64,000 nucleotides of DNA, from assembly GCF_947172395.1 (NCBI RefSeq), contig NC_069102.1, positions 5,982,442 through 6,046,441 on the forward strand. The letters run 5' to 3'. Made by a program: the position numbers and the translations under genes. The stretch comes from Bicyclus anynana. Lineage: Eukaryota > Arthropoda > Insecta > Lepidoptera > Nymphalidae. Positions 1-11,035 of this stretch are shown here, in pieces (positions within the stretch are counted from its first letter, which is position 1; each line of letters opens with the position of its first letter). The notes under the pieces were generated by a model. That model was not told the DNA's origin. It saw only the letters and a list, made by a program, of their open reading frames with translations, and did not search any database.

Positions 1-439
1 CAGTTTGTGGTAACTTGTAGTGCTGTTTGTACATATTCCATTTTAACAGTTCTCAGCAGTTCAGCCATTACTAGGGGGCGCTAGAATGCTGATTGCACCC
101 GCTACGTGAGCTAGAGACGCCCCTGGCTGCAACATTACCTTTAGCAGAAATTACGTGGGTCATTGACTTAAAGTTTAATTATCTTTGTAGTCACACTGTG
201 TAGGATTCCGTAGATTAAATTAGCACTTTAACCGCTTATGTAATGCACAAAAATAACAATACCCCACATCAATGGGATAGAAGAAAAGCATTCTTATTTT
301 CAGATCCAATTATTCTAATTTTGATGTTCCTACTAGTCGATACCCTGGACTTTAACATTACTATAGTAGGTAGGTACATTTACAAACCTTCTTCTTGAAT
401 TCATTCAATTCAGGACACAGGGGCCACTGGATGTAGGCA
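1..439. other. AT-rich stretch, no gene seen
   Basis: No long reading frame, tRNA or recognisable repeat was found here. Confidence 0.5.
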
Positions 440-516
440 GTTCATAACCGTGTTTTTTGGATCTCCTATAATTAAGGCCTATATTCAGCAGTGGACGTCC
501 AAAATGTTGATGATCC
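440..516 (+). mobile_element. RTE LINE 3' end fragment
   Basis: The motif AGGCCTATATTCAGCAGTGG followed by ACGTCC matches the last coding bases of the intact RTE element at 44.6-47.5 kb. It is short and degenerate. Confidence 0.5.
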
Positions 517-1026
517 TCCACTCCGCATTTTCCCCATCATTATATGTATACTAATAACAAAATACTCAATCTATTGTTGAAAACCGCATTATAATTCGTC
601 GCATAGTTTAAATAAAATCTAACGTCCGACGAACAAATAAATAATTTTTTTTAAATTTAGTAAGGTAGTGGTGGTTACCTTCTGCACCCTGCGCCCGTCA
701 ATTCTATATTAGTAAAAAAAATACTACGACCATTTATGCACAATGATTATGATTTAATAAACCTCTACTCTATAGAGTGGACTAATCACTACGGCTTAAA
801 GTTCACTTAATCCATGTTTATAAATAGTTTTCGAGAAGAGTTGAGTTGGGTTAGCTTAATTGGGTAATGAAAACACAAGATATGTTTTAATAAAAAATAT
901 ATTTGAGTTGTTTTAAATTTTATTCTTTGTAGTAAGTTCTCGTTGATCTTCTGCTCCATCCTTGAAGTAATTGATATTCATAGTCGATCATACGAGCATG
1001 TTCCTTGTATTGTTGTTGTTTTATGT
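517..1026. other. 3' flank of copy 1, AT-rich
   Basis: No separate gene is visible. A minus-strand AATAAA lies at 919-924, about 100 nt past the stop of copy 1, and is a plausible poly(A) signal. Confidence 0.5.
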
Positions 1027-1992
1027 TTAGTTAAGCTCGTCGGGGAGGGTGATAACGGGATGAACCTCAATGGGTGCAACAAGGACTGGTTCGGGAACCA
1101 CATTCTCTTCAACAACGATCACTGGAGTGGGCTCGATTTCAGGCACTTCAATGGGAGCTACGAGTACTGGTTCGGGAACCACGTTCTCTTCAACAACAAT
1201 CACTGGAGTGGGCTCGATTTCAGGCAGTTCAATAGGAGCGACGAGAACTGGTTCGGGAACCACATTCTCTTCAACAACGATCACTGGAGTGGGTTCAATT
1301 TCAGGCACTTCAATGGGGGCGACAATGACTGGTTCGGGGACCACATTCTCTTCAACAACGATCACTGGAGTAGGCTCAATCTCAGGGTGGTCAACAACGA
1401 TCACTGGAGTGGGCTCAATCTCAGGCTGATCAACAACGATCACTGGGGTAGGCTTAATTTCAGGGTGCTCTACAACTGATTGAGTGGCACCATTGACATT
1501 TACGATGACCTGAACCAAAGGAGAGCTGTATACGGGAGTAGGTTTAATAGGGGTGGGCCAGTTCTCAACAATGACGGGTCCAACAGAGATGGGGGACTCA
1601 TCAACAATGGCGGGTCCAACAGAGATGGGGGACTCATCAACAATGACGGGTCCAACAGAGATTGGGGACTCGTCAACAATAACAGGTCCAACGGAAATGG
1701 GGGACTCATCAACAATGACGGGTCCTACAGAGATGGGGGACTCGTCAACGATGACGGGTCCAACAGAGATGGGAGACTCATCAACAATGACGGGTCCGAC
1801 AGAGATGGGAGACTCATCAACAATAACGGGTCCAACAGAGATAGGCGACTCATCAACAATGGCAGGTCCAACAGAGATGGGTGACTCGTCAACAATAATT
1901 GGGGCGGGTCCAGCGGGACCGGGGACGATGAAGCGAGCTGGGCCAGCAACGGCCACAGCAACGACAGCGGCTGCGATCAACAGGAATTTCAT
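1027..1992 (-). CDS. Secreted 12-residue-repeat protein, family copy 1
   Basis: A predicted 321-residue secreted protein of the local repeat family; molecular function unknown. The frame is open 15 nt further upstream, but the ATG at 1992 is chosen because an intron acceptor (tttcag) ends two bases before it and signal peptide MKFLLIAAAVVAVAVAG starts there. The order is signal peptide, GPARFIVPGPAGPAP linker, ten 12-residue units of type VDESPISVGPVI, a KPTPV spacer, the strand motif PLVQVIVNVNG, EIEPTPVIVV units, three longer units carrying VVPEPVLVAPIEV-like segments, and the end VITLPDELN. The mature protein has no Cys and only three basic residues. A 139-bp intron (1995-2133) separates it from non-coding exon 1. 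Copy 8 and the 39.9-kb pseudogene are its closest relatives. Long frames on the other strand are repeat shadows. Confidence 0.88.
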   Translation of the reverse strand: MKFLLIAAAVVAVAVAGPARFIVPGPAGPAPIIVDESPISVGPAIVDESPISVGPVIVDESPISVGPVIVDESPISVGPVIVDESPISVGPVIVDESPISVGPVIVDESPISVGPVIVDESPISVGPAIVDESPISVGPVIVENWPTPIKPTPVYSSPLVQVIVNVNGATQSVVEHPEIKPTPVIVVDQPEIEPTPVIVVDHPEIEPTPVIVVEENVVPEPVIVAPIEVPEIEPTPVIVVEENVVPEPVLVAPIELPEIEPTPVIVVEENVVPEPVLVAPIEVPEIEPTPVIVVEENVVPEPVLVAPIEVHPVITLPDELN

Positions 1993-2133
1993 ATCTGAAA
2001 ACAACATTACATATTATATTTCTGTTATTCAATTATCAACATTTTTTGTTTGTGATTTTGTTTACACAATTATTTTTCGTATCACGTCATGTCTGTGTTT
2101 TTAATTTTATATTTATGTGTAAACAATACTTAC

Positions 2134-2332
2134 TTAGTTCTTATGGCGTTGCTACAAGAACAATGAAAGATTCTTGAATTTCTCTGTTATTTATACAATC
2201 ATTTATCTCCAACGGTTATTTAAAAATTATCCGTTTTCATTGTATTCGTATCTGATAATTGATTATTATCAATTCTTTCTTAATCCAGGCAGGTATTTAT
2301 GATTTGCGAATTGAAATACGATCTGATGATAT
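2134..2332 (-). promoter_or_regulatory. Promoter and non-coding exon 1 of copy 1
   Basis: On the minus strand the order is a conserved block (2275-2332, shared with copy 8 and the pseudogene), AGATAA (2203-2208), TATAAATA (2188-2195) and a short exon 1 ending at 2134 before donor GTAAGTATTG. The transcription start is probably near 2160. Exon 1 shares the segment TTGTAGCAACGCCA with copy 8 almost exactly. Exon limits are inferred from splice signals, not from transcripts. Confidence 0.7.
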
Positions 2333-2624
2333 AATTTCTCAGTAATTTGATTTTGAAACTTCAAGATTTTGCTCAAAAATAACGCCCATCTCTATAAGTA
2401 GGTAACCTACATATCATTGAATTTTCGATCCGATGTGGGTGTAATCCATGAGGAGTGTTTTAATAAATAGCTCAATGATCCTAATCGTCAATTAAAATCT
2501 GAGCGAACCTCAGCTCAATGAACCCATCATCTGTGCGATACGAGTATAAGTGGTACTCTTGTCCCACCACATATTTTCTACAATTATTGACGATTTTCAG
2601 CTTTCTGAACAAGTCGTAATCTGA

Positions 2625-3012
2625 AAGTCTACCATAGACCACAAACATACGCTGAGGCGGGTTATACAGAAGCCCAAAGAGTGTAACCAGCCACTTTCCT
2701 TAAGGTCTGTGGATTATGAAAAAGCTTTTGATTTGGTACTAACCTGGACTGTGCTATAGTAATTACAGAGATGCCGAATCAAATACATGTATATCCGAGT
2801 GTCGAAGTGTTTGTACGAGAACGCACGAACGCATAGTCACACGCAGTCCGTATAGCACACGATCAAACTACGAGGCCAATACAGATTCAGCTAGGAGTGC
2901 GACAAGGAGATGTGATCTCCCCGAAACTAGTTACCGCTGCCTTGGAGAACTTTAAGCCTCTGATCTGGAACGTAATTTGGCATCAACATCAATGGCGTGA
3001 CATTTGGTTTAA
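2625..3012 (+). mobile_element. Degenerate RTE LINE fragment (reverse transcriptase region)
   Basis: The sequence follows 46380-46730 of the intact RTE element with many substitutions and indels. Recognisable stretches match the segments for the FVDYEKAFDS and RQGDVISPK motifs. No open frame survives, and both ends are truncated. Confidence 0.7.
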
Positions 3013-3210
3013 AGAGCAATGGACGTCGGGCTCCCAAGGCGCTTGAAAGGCCCATTAAAACAGCATATTGAATTAAAAGAATAAAGTTATTGATTTAATC
3101 AACTTGCTGAAAACAAGGAAAACCAAAGCACCGAAAAAGACTTGAATACAGATAATAAGTTTATTACGTACCTACGTAGTTTACTGCGTATAATATATTC
3201 GTAGTAAACG

Positions 3211-3373
3211 TTATCCAAATACAAATACAGAGGGAGCTGTAAAACGTGTAATGGTTTCAAATAAAACCATAAATGATAAATACTATCGAAAGTTTATGCT
3301 TCAAATGAGATAATACTTTTTATATAAAACGTCGTCGATAATTGTGTTTACAATGTGTATTACAAGCCAACAA
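3211..3373 (+). promoter_or_regulatory. Promoter and non-coding exon 1 of copy 2
   Basis: The block begins TTATCCAAATA and contains AGCTGTAAAACGTGTAATG, both also found upstream of copies 3 and 4. AGATAA (3308-3313) lies 12 nt before TATATAAAA (3321-3329). Exon 1 ends at 3373 (CCAACAA) before donor GTAAGTATTT. The start is probably near 3350. The intron runs to 4706. Confidence 0.72.
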
Positions 3374-3929
3374 GTAAGTATTTTAAATAATATTTTTTAA
3401 GTGACTCTTGTGACTGAAATTAAATCAATTTGCGACTTTAATTATTATAATAACTAGCGGACGCCTGCGACTTCGTCCGCGTTGTAATCGATCGTCACAA
3501 CTCTGACTAGATAGAGAAACGTATGTTAAAGTTTAAGAAACATATTATTTGCTGTTTGCAACTCCTTAAATGTATATATGTGCCAACTGTTACAAAGCTG
3601 CCGACAGATGGCGTTTTATCGTTTTATAACACGCTTCAAAAGTTTTTATCGAATACCTATACACTGGAACCTAAACATTCTACATTAAAAAATATGAACT
3701 ATAAATTAAACGCAATTTTTGGCACAGATACTCTTACAAATAAAAGTGTCTGGGAATTATGTTAATTTAATCCAATCCGAATACGATATTTAATCATTTG
3801 GTTTGGTCTAAAAAATGGGTGTTACTAGACGTGGGTTGGTCTCGGTACTCTGTACGTTTTTGTAATAACCAAAATTCAGTTTCAAAACCAAATTGGTAAT
3901 GGCACCTATTTATTTATTATTATTATTTA

Positions 3930-4070
3930 TATCTTTTTATTGAGAAAGAATAGAATAAGGAACTTAAGCTAACATAACATACCTAATAACTATACAAATC
4001 ATGCCCACGTGGAATGGTGGCAAGAATACTGGCTGCATTTCCGCGCTGGACAGCCAGGCTGATCCTTTGC
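3930..4070 (-). mobile_element. LINE 3'-end fragment (truncated)
   Basis: The segment from CCCACGTGGAATGGTGGC through the CCGCGCTGGACAGCC region matches, in reverse, the fragment at 37.77-38.10 kb and another at 38.19-38.40 kb. On the minus strand it would read a piece like QRGNAASILATIP. Confidence 0.55.
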
Positions 4071-4371
4071 ACAAATTATTTTATTAAGTTATTTATTAGA
4101 AACTGGGCAGTATCACAATACCAACATCGAATTTTAATAGCGAAATTATGTTTACGCGTTATTGAAAATAAATGTTTCCCGTTTCGTTTAGTAGCGCATT
4201 ACTGTGTTGTTTAAAGTTCATTTTGTTTGTCAATAACAATACATATAAATAAAATTGAAGTGTCTGTCTATAATTAAATATAGCTATGTCTTCTCAAGTG
4301 AAGTACTTACACGATACCAAAACACACATAATTTTTTTTTTAAATTTTTGTCTGAGCTCATGAATGTTGCT

Positions 4372-4438
4372 CAATGACCTCTTTCAAAAAATTAGACCTT
4401 ATAATGATCTACTTTTTTGAAAGAGGTTATTGAGTAAC
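4372..4438. repeat. Short foldback, about 25-bp arms
   Basis: Arms TTGCTCAATGACCTCTTTC and its near reverse complement flank a loop of about 15-20 bases. About two mismatches are visible. Confidence 0.7.
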
Positions 4439-4715
4439 ATATAGGCTACTTTTTATACCGGAAAATCCACGGATCCTGCAGGATTTGCGAAAAACTGAAT
4501 TTCACGCGGACGAAGTCGCGGACATAACTATTATTCCCAGATGATGGTCAAAGTCAAAATTGAATTTCATTATTATCAAATGAAGTACATTCACTACTTG
4601 AACGCACTGTCTTGGAGTTTTAGGATTCCAATGTCAAAGATGTGGTCTGTCCTATACCTAATTTACATTTTGGCCGTTTAATTTATTTTTATTTCCATGT
4701 GTCTAGATCATCAAA

Positions 4716-5294
4716 ATGAAATACTTCGTCGTGTTAGCCCTGTGCGTCGCTGCGGCGTCGGCGTTCGCCATTCCCCCCGCGGTGAGTGGTGCGAACGCGG
4801 CTGAGATTCAGCAGATCATCGACGCCATCTACCACCCGAGCACTGACCCCGCCACCGCTGCCGCCCTCGAGCAAATGCTCCTCGAGATCCTCGGCATCAA
4901 CAAGCCCGTCGTCGTCGAGGACTCCATTGTACCAGAGCGTCCTCCCATCCACGTCGGACCCGCAATCATCGACGAGTCCATCGTCTCTGAGCCCGCCAAC
5001 TACCGCCCTCCTCTAGTGCAAGTCATCGTCAACGTTAACACCAACGCTGGCAGTAACCCCGGTGTTGTAGAACAACCCGAAATCCCCGAGGATGTGATTG
5101 TTGTTGAAAAACCCGAGATTCCCGAAGAAGTTGTTGTTGAAAAACCCGAGATTCCTGAAGAAGTCGTCGTTGTTGAAAAACCCGAGTTTCCTGCGGAAGA
5201 GATTATTGTTGAACAGCCCGAAATCTCGGAACCCGTGATTGTTATGCCCATTGACCCTATTCCAGTCATCACCTTACCTGATGAACTTAACTAA
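4716..5294 (+). CDS. Secreted repeat-family protein, copy 2
   Basis: A predicted 192-residue secreted protein; function unknown. The ATG follows acceptor tgtctag by nine bases, as in copies 3 and 4. Signal peptide MKYFVVLALCVAAASAFA is followed by a probably helical module (AAEIQQIIDAIYHP, then ALEQMLLEILGI), one SVGP-like unit (IHVGPAIIDES), the strand motif PLVQVIVNVN, about five 12-residue acidic units of type VEKPEIPEEVVV, and the end VITLPDELN. All six Lys/Arg of the mature protein are followed by Pro, and it has no Cys. AATAAA at 5317-5322 is the likely poly(A) signal. The coding region is markedly GC-rich at third positions compared with its AT-rich surroundings. The N-terminal 110 residues are almost identical to copies 3 and 4, but the tail is not. 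Confidence 0.88.
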   Translation: MKYFVVLALCVAAASAFAIPPAVSGANAAEIQQIIDAIYHPSTDPATAAALEQMLLEILGINKPVVVEDSIVPERPPIHVGPAIIDESIVSEPANYRPPLVQVIVNVNTNAGSNPGVVEQPEIPEDVIVVEKPEIPEEVVVEKPEIPEEVVVVEKPEFPAEEIIVEQPEISEPVIVMPIDPIPVITLPDELN

Positions 5295-5604
5295 GTAATT
5301 ACTTATACCTACTTACAATAAATTAATTATAACCAACCAAAGAGTTTGTTTAATCTCAGCTTTATTACCTTGTATTATAGATTAGGTATAAATTAATTAC
5401 TATGCCACATTTGTTTTTGTCAGCAAGGTGTTTATATTTTCGTGTGATGCCCCAAAAATTACATTAAACGAAGTCTGGTTGAAAAAAGGGGTAAAAAAAT
5501 ATAATTCCTTTTCCCTGTAAATGGTTCTAGGGTACTTAGTTATTTCATCAAGCAACAAATATATACCTACACCTACACTTATTTTTTCGATGTGTGTAGG
5601 GTTT

Positions 5605-5885
5605 TTTCAGTATCATCATTAACAACCTATATTCGGCTCACTGTTAAGCACGAGTCTCCTCCGAGAAGGAAAGGGGTTAGTCCATGTGTCCACCACGCTA
5701 GCAGAATTAAGAAAATTCTTAGGTAAGCAGGCTTTACCACGATGTTTTTCCTTCTCCGTTTGAGACACGTGATATTTATTTTTTAAAATACACAATACTG
5801 AAAAGTTGGAGGTGCATTTACCGGACCGGATTTAAACCTATGCCCTCCGAATCGAAGGTAGAAATCCTAATTATCCTCTGAGTTT
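5605..5885 (-). mobile_element. SINE B copy (tRNA-derived type)
   Basis: Reverse-strand copy of the repeat also seen at 7.74-8.58, 52.6-53.0 and 62.03-62.3 kb. It shows a head with box-B-like sequence, a middle with GAAGGAAAAACATCG and a tail with CCGAATATGGGTTGATAATGA. Confidence 0.65.
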
Positions 5886-6234
5886 CTTAATAGACATTCA
5901 TAAAACGTTTCACGAATCTCCTACCGCACCTTAATTTTTAGCACACATTCTATGGTACCTATCAATTATCATAATCAGATATTTTTTTCTATTGTTTCAT
6001 CAATTTGCGAGAAAGAACCTAAGAAGGTTTTCACTTATCGTCGCATGCTCATCTGAATCCCATTTTCTCCTGGAAGTATTTAAACGACAATGGTTTAACG
6101 ATAGCGCAAAGCCACTACAATGGTTTTAGTATGAATTACATAAATTACAAGGCTATAAGAAAAAAAGATACCTACATACAGCCGAACGTAGAACCTCCTC
6201 CTTTTTGGAAGTCGGTTAATAACCTCAATAGGGC
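5886..6234. other. No gene; short repeat scrap
   Basis: Only a short piece at about 6185-6220 is recognised: GAACCTCCTCCTTTTTGGAAG, the reverse of the start of the large repeats at 31.9 and 57.5 kb. Confidence 0.4.
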
Positions 6235-6410
6235 TGTTAGCCGCAATAGCTCAACGGTAAGAGCGGTCGAACTCATCACCGAGGGGTAGTGGTTCGATCC
6301 CCGCCCTGTTGGTCTATTGTCGTATCGTATCCACTCCTAACACAGTCTTTACCGACTAATTGGAGGAGAATGGGAATATTGGTCATATTTAAAAAAAATA
6401 TGCCAAATAT
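6235..6410 (+). mobile_element. SINE C copy with tRNA-like head
   Basis: The head AATAGCTCAACGGTAAGAGC resembles a tRNA D-arm (A box) and GGTTCGATCCC matches a B box. The body ends GGAGGAGAATGGGAATATTGG, also found at 24.4-24.6 kb. The head does not fold as a full tRNA by eye, so I call it a SINE. Confidence 0.65.
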
Positions 6411-7159
6411 TCTTTCTAAAAAAAGCCTCAAAAGAATTTAAAGTAAATTAACTTATTTATAATCATTCTCCCCTTGAGAATGGGTCGTGCATTGGTCTGG
6501 AACGCTACATGTGCCGATACATTAACAGCGTCTTACATGCAAACGACCAGCAAACGTGCCGGGTGGCAGATACGCGGGAGCATCAAAAGGTACTGAAATA
6601 CAGCCCGTTTGGCGTCAAGACACTAGGTCCGTGGGGCAGGAGTGCCCAGACTCTTCACTAAAAAAATATCAAACGCCTCAGGAAGGCAACAGGCGACCCT
6701 CGCGCAGGCAGCTTTCTCGCCCAATGAATTTCAATCGCAATACAACGCGGGAATGCTGCCTGCGTGATGGGCATCCTACTCGTATCAAGGGCGCCACATT
6801 TTGATAGGTTTTTAAGCATACATTATTTCTAATGTATGCCTATTTTAACACTTAATTGTGTTTTAATAAAACAACTACGAGTATGATCCATAAAATTAAA
6901 TAAACATTATAAAAATATTCATAATATTTAAATGCAGTCCGGCTCCTATAAGTTCACTCGTCTACACCTTGAAGTTAAATGGGAAATACTCCTGAGCACC
7001 CTATATATAAAAAAGAATCCATACATCCTTTGGCCACGCCATCACGCGTGAACTGACTGATTTCACTATTTTTTTAAGTGTTTTTTATTGTCAGGAGAAG
7101 GTTTTTATGACAGACAAATTTAAAAAAAAATAAGGAGTAGGGGTAAGGTAGGGGTAGGG
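6411..7159. other. No gene seen; unassigned repeat-like sequence
   Basis: A GC-richer piece at 6480-6800 carries an 82-codon frame without recognisable motifs. A segment at about 6930-7010 (GGCTCCTATAAGTTCACTCG and following) recurs near 20.73-20.80 kb. Confidence 0.4.
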
Positions 7160-7226
7160 TAGGGGTAGTCGAAAGTTTACATCTAGTTTCATGCGGACGT
7201 AATCGCGGGCGTCCGCTAGTACTTTA
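7160..7226 (-). repeat. GCGGACGCC-type lepidopteran repeat end
   Basis: Reads GCGGGCGTCCGCTAGT at one end, the reverse of the start seen at 60.28 and 42.79 kb, and is preceded by a GGGTAGGGTAGGGGTAG stretch that recurs inverted near 60.34 kb. Confidence 0.6.
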
Positions 7227-7494
7227 AAAAAAAAGAAAACTGAATACAACAATACAAACGTAAACTATGGAATTTGTGATCAATAATTCGGTTTGGAGCT
7301 TATCACACTAGTAAATCTTATCTATATCACATACGCAGTACGCAACTACTTCGACTAACTGTTGACGGCTACCTATTACTATCACGTGCTATTTATTATT
7401 AGGGTATACACAAAATCCATACGCATTGTTCAATGCATTTATCCTCTAGAACTCACCGTTCATCTTGTCGATGCCATCAGAAATACTAGTCGCA

Positions 7495-7700
7495 GGAGCA
7501 GCAATACAAACATATAATTTATCGGCGTAAACATGAAAGATTGAAAGTTATGTAGTGTTGTCTGTTGATAAAAGAGTAAACAGGAGAGGAGAAAGAACAC
7601 CGCCTTGAGAGACCCAGAAATGAATTATTGTGAATGAATGTTATTACTACACTTCGTTCCATGTAGGATGGCGCGGGTGACAGTTCGTTTCACTCTTGAA
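7495..7700 (-). mobile_element. Probable LINE reverse transcriptase scrap
   Basis: The sequence is related to 11.04-11.26 kb. Read on the minus strand, parts resemble the region after a QGGVLSPLLF-type motif, but frames are broken. Weakly supported. Confidence 0.3.
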
Positions 7701-7739
7701 AGTTTGTCGCGATTCACGATAATAGTATTTACGTAATAA

Positions 7740-8580
7740 GAAGAGCGAAATAGCCCAGTGGATATGATCTCTACCTCCGATTCCGGAGGGCGTAGGTTCG
7801 AATACGATCCGGGGCATGCACCTCCAACTTTTCAGTTGTGTGCATTTTTAAAAAATTAAATATCACGTGTCTTAAACGCTGAAGGAAAACATCATAAGGA
7901 AACCTGCACACCAAAGAATTCTCCGCATGTGTGAAGTCTGCCAATCCGCATTGGGCCAGTGTGGTGGACTATTGGCCCAACCCCTCTCATTCTGAGAGGA
8001 GATTCGAGCTCACCAGTGAGCCGAATATGGGTTCAGGGTTGATAATGACGAAGAAGTGGGCTCGATTCCGGTCCGGGGCATGCACTTCAAACTTTTCAGC
8101 TGTGTGCATTTTAAGAAATTAAATACCACCTGTTTGAAACGGTGAAGGAAAAACATCGTGAGGAAACCTGCATACCAGAGAATTATCTTAATTCTCTGCG
8201 TGTGTGAAGTCTGCCAATCCGCATTGGGCCAGCGTGGTGGACTATTGGCCTAACCCCTCTCATTCTCGAGCTCAGCAGTGAACAGAATAGGTTGATAATA
8301 ATAATGATGAACTACCGAGAAAGGTGCCAAGCCGGTGATGTATTTAAAATTAAAAGTCTAAATAAATGCATAAGAAATTAAATGTCTTGTCTCAAAAGGT
8401 GAAGGAAAAACATCGTGAGGAAACTTGCATACCCGAGAATTTTCTTAATTCTCTATGTGTGTGAAATCTGCCAATCCGCATTTGCCATTTGGCCAGCGTG
8501 GTAAACTCAGGACCCCTCTCATTCTGAAAGGTGACTCGTGCTCAACAGTGATCTGAATATGGGTTGATAATGATAATATT
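7740..8580 (+). mobile_element. Three SINE B copies in tandem
   Basis: Copies start near 7740, 8050 and 8375. The first has a complete head with GTAGGTTCGAATACGATCC (B-box-like); the later ones are 5'-truncated. Each has the CCAATCCGCATT segment and a tail like GGGTTGATAATGA. The arrangement suggests insertion into existing SINE tails. Confidence 0.7.
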
Positions 8581-8732
8581 GACATACTGTGTCTATTATT
8601 TTACACTTTAATAAGTATATTATTGAGTTTTGAAATCGGTTGATTTTTTTAATTTATTACAATCAAAAAAGCAAATGCACGTATGAATTCCTAGACTATG
8701 ACAAGATGATAATTTAACTGCGTAGGTATAAT

Positions 8733-8897
8733 TTATCCAAATAAAAACACAATTGAAGCTGTAAAACGTGTAATGATTCCAAATAAAAGCATAAATACTA
8801 TCAAAAGATAATGTTTTAATGAGATAGTATTTTTATATAAAACGGTATGAATAACTATGCTCACATACATTTTACAGTAGCCAACAAGTTAGTACGA
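8733..8897 (+). promoter_or_regulatory. Promoter and non-coding exon 1 of copy 3
   Basis: The block from TTATCCAAATAAAAACACAA to TATATAAAA (8834-8842) is closely similar to copy 4. AGATAG (8822-8827) lies 11 nt before the TATA box. Exon 1 ends at 8897 (TACGA) before donor GTAAGTATTT. A small perfect hairpin (CTTAAAGATTCTCA arms) sits in the intron just after the donor at about 8930-8968. Confidence 0.72.
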
Positions 8898-9624
8898 GTA
8901 AGTATTTTAAATACATTTTATTTGTGCTTAAAGATTCTCATAAATGGCATTTGAGAATCTTTAAGTACTATTACTATAATGCTAAAAGTTTGTTTATTTA
9001 GTTGAAACCGCTAATTGTAATAGAACATGTTTGAATTGAAAAAATATATCCATTTTTTGAGGAACGCTAAATAACATCTCACCACGACTGATAGAAGATG
9101 TGAATCAGAGAACGATGTGGCAAAAACGACAAAAAAATCCGGTGCATGCGCTGTTTCCACTACTCATAAATCCCGTATTCACATTTCCCTTTAAAAATTT
9201 CTAAAAAACGACGCAGACGAAGTCGTAGATGTCTGCTAACCGCTAGTAAAGTATAATTATTCTAATTATACTCTGATAATATGCCATTTAACATTCCCTA
9301 CTACTTGTACGGTGTTTTAAATATAAAAATATCAGTTTTTTAAAACAAATACTTTATTTTGAAGTTTGTTATTCAGTCCATATCAGTCCAAAACTGCTTA
9401 TTCATTTGACGTTTCAGTTTCAAATACGTTAATTTTATAAAAAAAGTTGTATGATTTTGAATTACTTCAAAAGGTTAGCTTTAGAAAAATTCAAAGTAGA
9501 GAATCTTATTGTTCAAAAACCTTGGCATTAACAGCCTTAATTACGTAGTCTTTAATATTATGTTACCATTTACAATTTTAAACTCAGAAATGCCAGTTTT
9601 TAACTTATTTTTATTTGTGTCCAG
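8898..9624 (+). other. 5' UTR intron of copy 3
   Basis: It starts GTAAGT and ends tttgtgtccag. Its first 100 bases are homologous to the intron of copy 4. It carries a GCGGACGCC-type repeat scrap near 9205-9245. No coding potential was seen. Confidence 0.6.
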
Positions 9625-9633
9625 ATCATCAAA

Positions 9634-10047
9634 ATGAAATACTTCGTCGTGTTAGCCCTTTGCGTCGCTGCGGCGTCGGCGTTCGCCATTCCCCCCGCGG
9701 TGAGTGGTGCGGACGCGGCTGAGATTCAGCAGATCATCGACGCCATCTACCACCCAAGCACTGACCCCGCCACCGCTGCCGCCCTTGAGCAAATGCTCCT
9801 CGAGATCCTCGGCATCAACAAGCCCGTCGTCGTCGAGGACTCCATTGTACCAGACCGTCCTCCCATCCACGTCGGACCCGCAATCATCGACGAGTCCATC
9901 GTCTCTGAGCCAGCCAACTACCGCCCTCCTCTTGTGCAAGTCGTCGTCAACGTTAACGCCGATGCACCCCAAGATGCAGTTGTCGTAGAACACAACAAAC
10001 CTGAATTTATTAGTCCCGCTATGCCGCTTCCGGAGATCCGCTACTAG
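9634..10047 (+). CDS. Secreted repeat-family protein, copy 3
   Basis: A predicted 137-residue secreted protein; function unknown. The first 110 residues match copies 2 and 4 almost exactly: signal peptide, AAEIQQIIDAIYHP and ALEQMLLEILGI helices, one IHVGPAIIDES unit, and PLVQVVVNVNAD. After this it ends in a short tail (VVVEHNKPEFI, then PLPEIRY) instead of the acidic repeat tail of copy 2. Four of five basic residues are followed by Pro. AATAAA at 10088-10093 is the likely poly(A) signal. The short tail is shared in style with copy 4, so it may be the normal form of this subgroup and not a truncation. Confidence 0.87.
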   Translation: MKYFVVLALCVAAASAFAIPPAVSGADAAEIQQIIDAIYHPSTDPATAAALEQMLLEILGINKPVVVEDSIVPDRPPIHVGPAIIDESIVSEPANYRPPLVQVVVNVNADAPQDAVVVEHNKPEFISPAMPLPEIRY

Positions 10048-10421
10048 AAACTACTACCTACTTATACGGCTACAATCTGTATATTTTAATAAAATACGAC
10101 TAAAATATTTCCTTATTTTGCTTAATTTCCTTTCCCTGAAAGTGAACCTTATAATATTCTATTAATCATAAACATCATTATTCTATATGTTCGAAATATG
10201 ATCTAATCGAAAAGTGCTTACTAGGTAGACAGTCGACATCAAAACAATCGTAGAAAACCTGGGTAGTCAAAACTTAAAGGGAATTCCTAGAACAGCCATT
10301 CAGCTATCGATGTTCATCGATTGAGATGATGGTTTTGAATTAGATATCTAAAGTGGAACATAACTTCTTAGAGTATAATTATTATATTAGAGTAATAAAA
10401 AAATCGTTCATACTTCCTCAG
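10048..10421. other. 3' flank of copy 3, no gene
   Basis: AT-rich sequence with the copy 3 poly(A) signal; nothing else recognised. Confidence 0.5.
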
Positions 10422-10880
10422 TGCCAGACGAAAGTCTTAGAACAATGCGTGTTGCCAGTGATGACCTACGGATCTGAGACTTGGTCGCTAACTATGGGCC
10501 TCATAAGAATGCTCAGACTCAGCGTTAGAGTTAGTGCCTGCTCTGCGTGATAGAATAAGAAATGAGGATATCCGCAGACGAACCGAAGTGACCGACATAG
10601 CTCAGCGAGTGGCGAAGTTGATGTGGAAATGGGCAGGTCACATAGTTCCCTTCCAATAGACGACGGATGTTGGGGTCACAAGGTGCTGGAATGGCGACCC
10701 TACACCGAAAAGCGCAGTATTGGTTGACCCCCCACTAGATGGACCGTGGAAATCAAACGGGTTGCAGGTAGCCGCCGGATGCTGGTGGACCGAAACCGTG
10801 ATGTTTGGAAGTCTATACAGGAGGCCTATGTCCAGCAGTGCACGTCCATGATCCATCTGCTGATAATAATGATGGTGATG
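10422..10880 (+). mobile_element. RTE LINE 3'-end fragment
   Basis: Encodes broken pieces such as VLEQCVLPVMTYGSETWSLT that match 47070-47510 of the intact element, with frameshifts. The final part matches GGCCTATGTCCAGCAGTG and ends in degraded TGATGA-like sequence. Confidence 0.8.
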
Positions 10881-11035
10881 AATAACAAAATTTTAGGTAA
10901 ATCCAAAAATTACAAGGAATTCTTGACCTCTCGTACTAGGAAGACCTGTGTTGCGATTGCCGTAACCGTATCAAACCGTAACAATCCGTATAGGTTGTAT
11001 TGATCTGCGATTCATCGCTCTTTTTGTTTAGTGAT

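Larger units (their letters stand above)
3374..4706 (+). other. 5' UTR intron of copy 2, filled with repeat fragments
   Basis: Near 3457 it holds one end of the GCGGACGCC-type lepidopteran repeat, and the opposite end in inverse orientation is near 4500-4525. Between them are a LINE 3' fragment and a foldback. It ends with acceptor tgtctag before ATCATCAAAATG. The 80-codon frame at 3523 looks incidental. Confidence 0.55.

Noticed and set aside
1480..2104. Plus-strand frames across copy 1
   Set aside because: Shadows of the 36-bp array on the minus-strand gene.
3523..3765. 80-codon frame in the intron of copy 2
   Set aside because: No motif, AT-rich, lies inside the intron among repeat pieces.
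7740..8580. Tandem units considered as a CRISPR-like or satellite array
   Set aside because: Units are successive truncated SINE copies with different lengths and no spacer structure.
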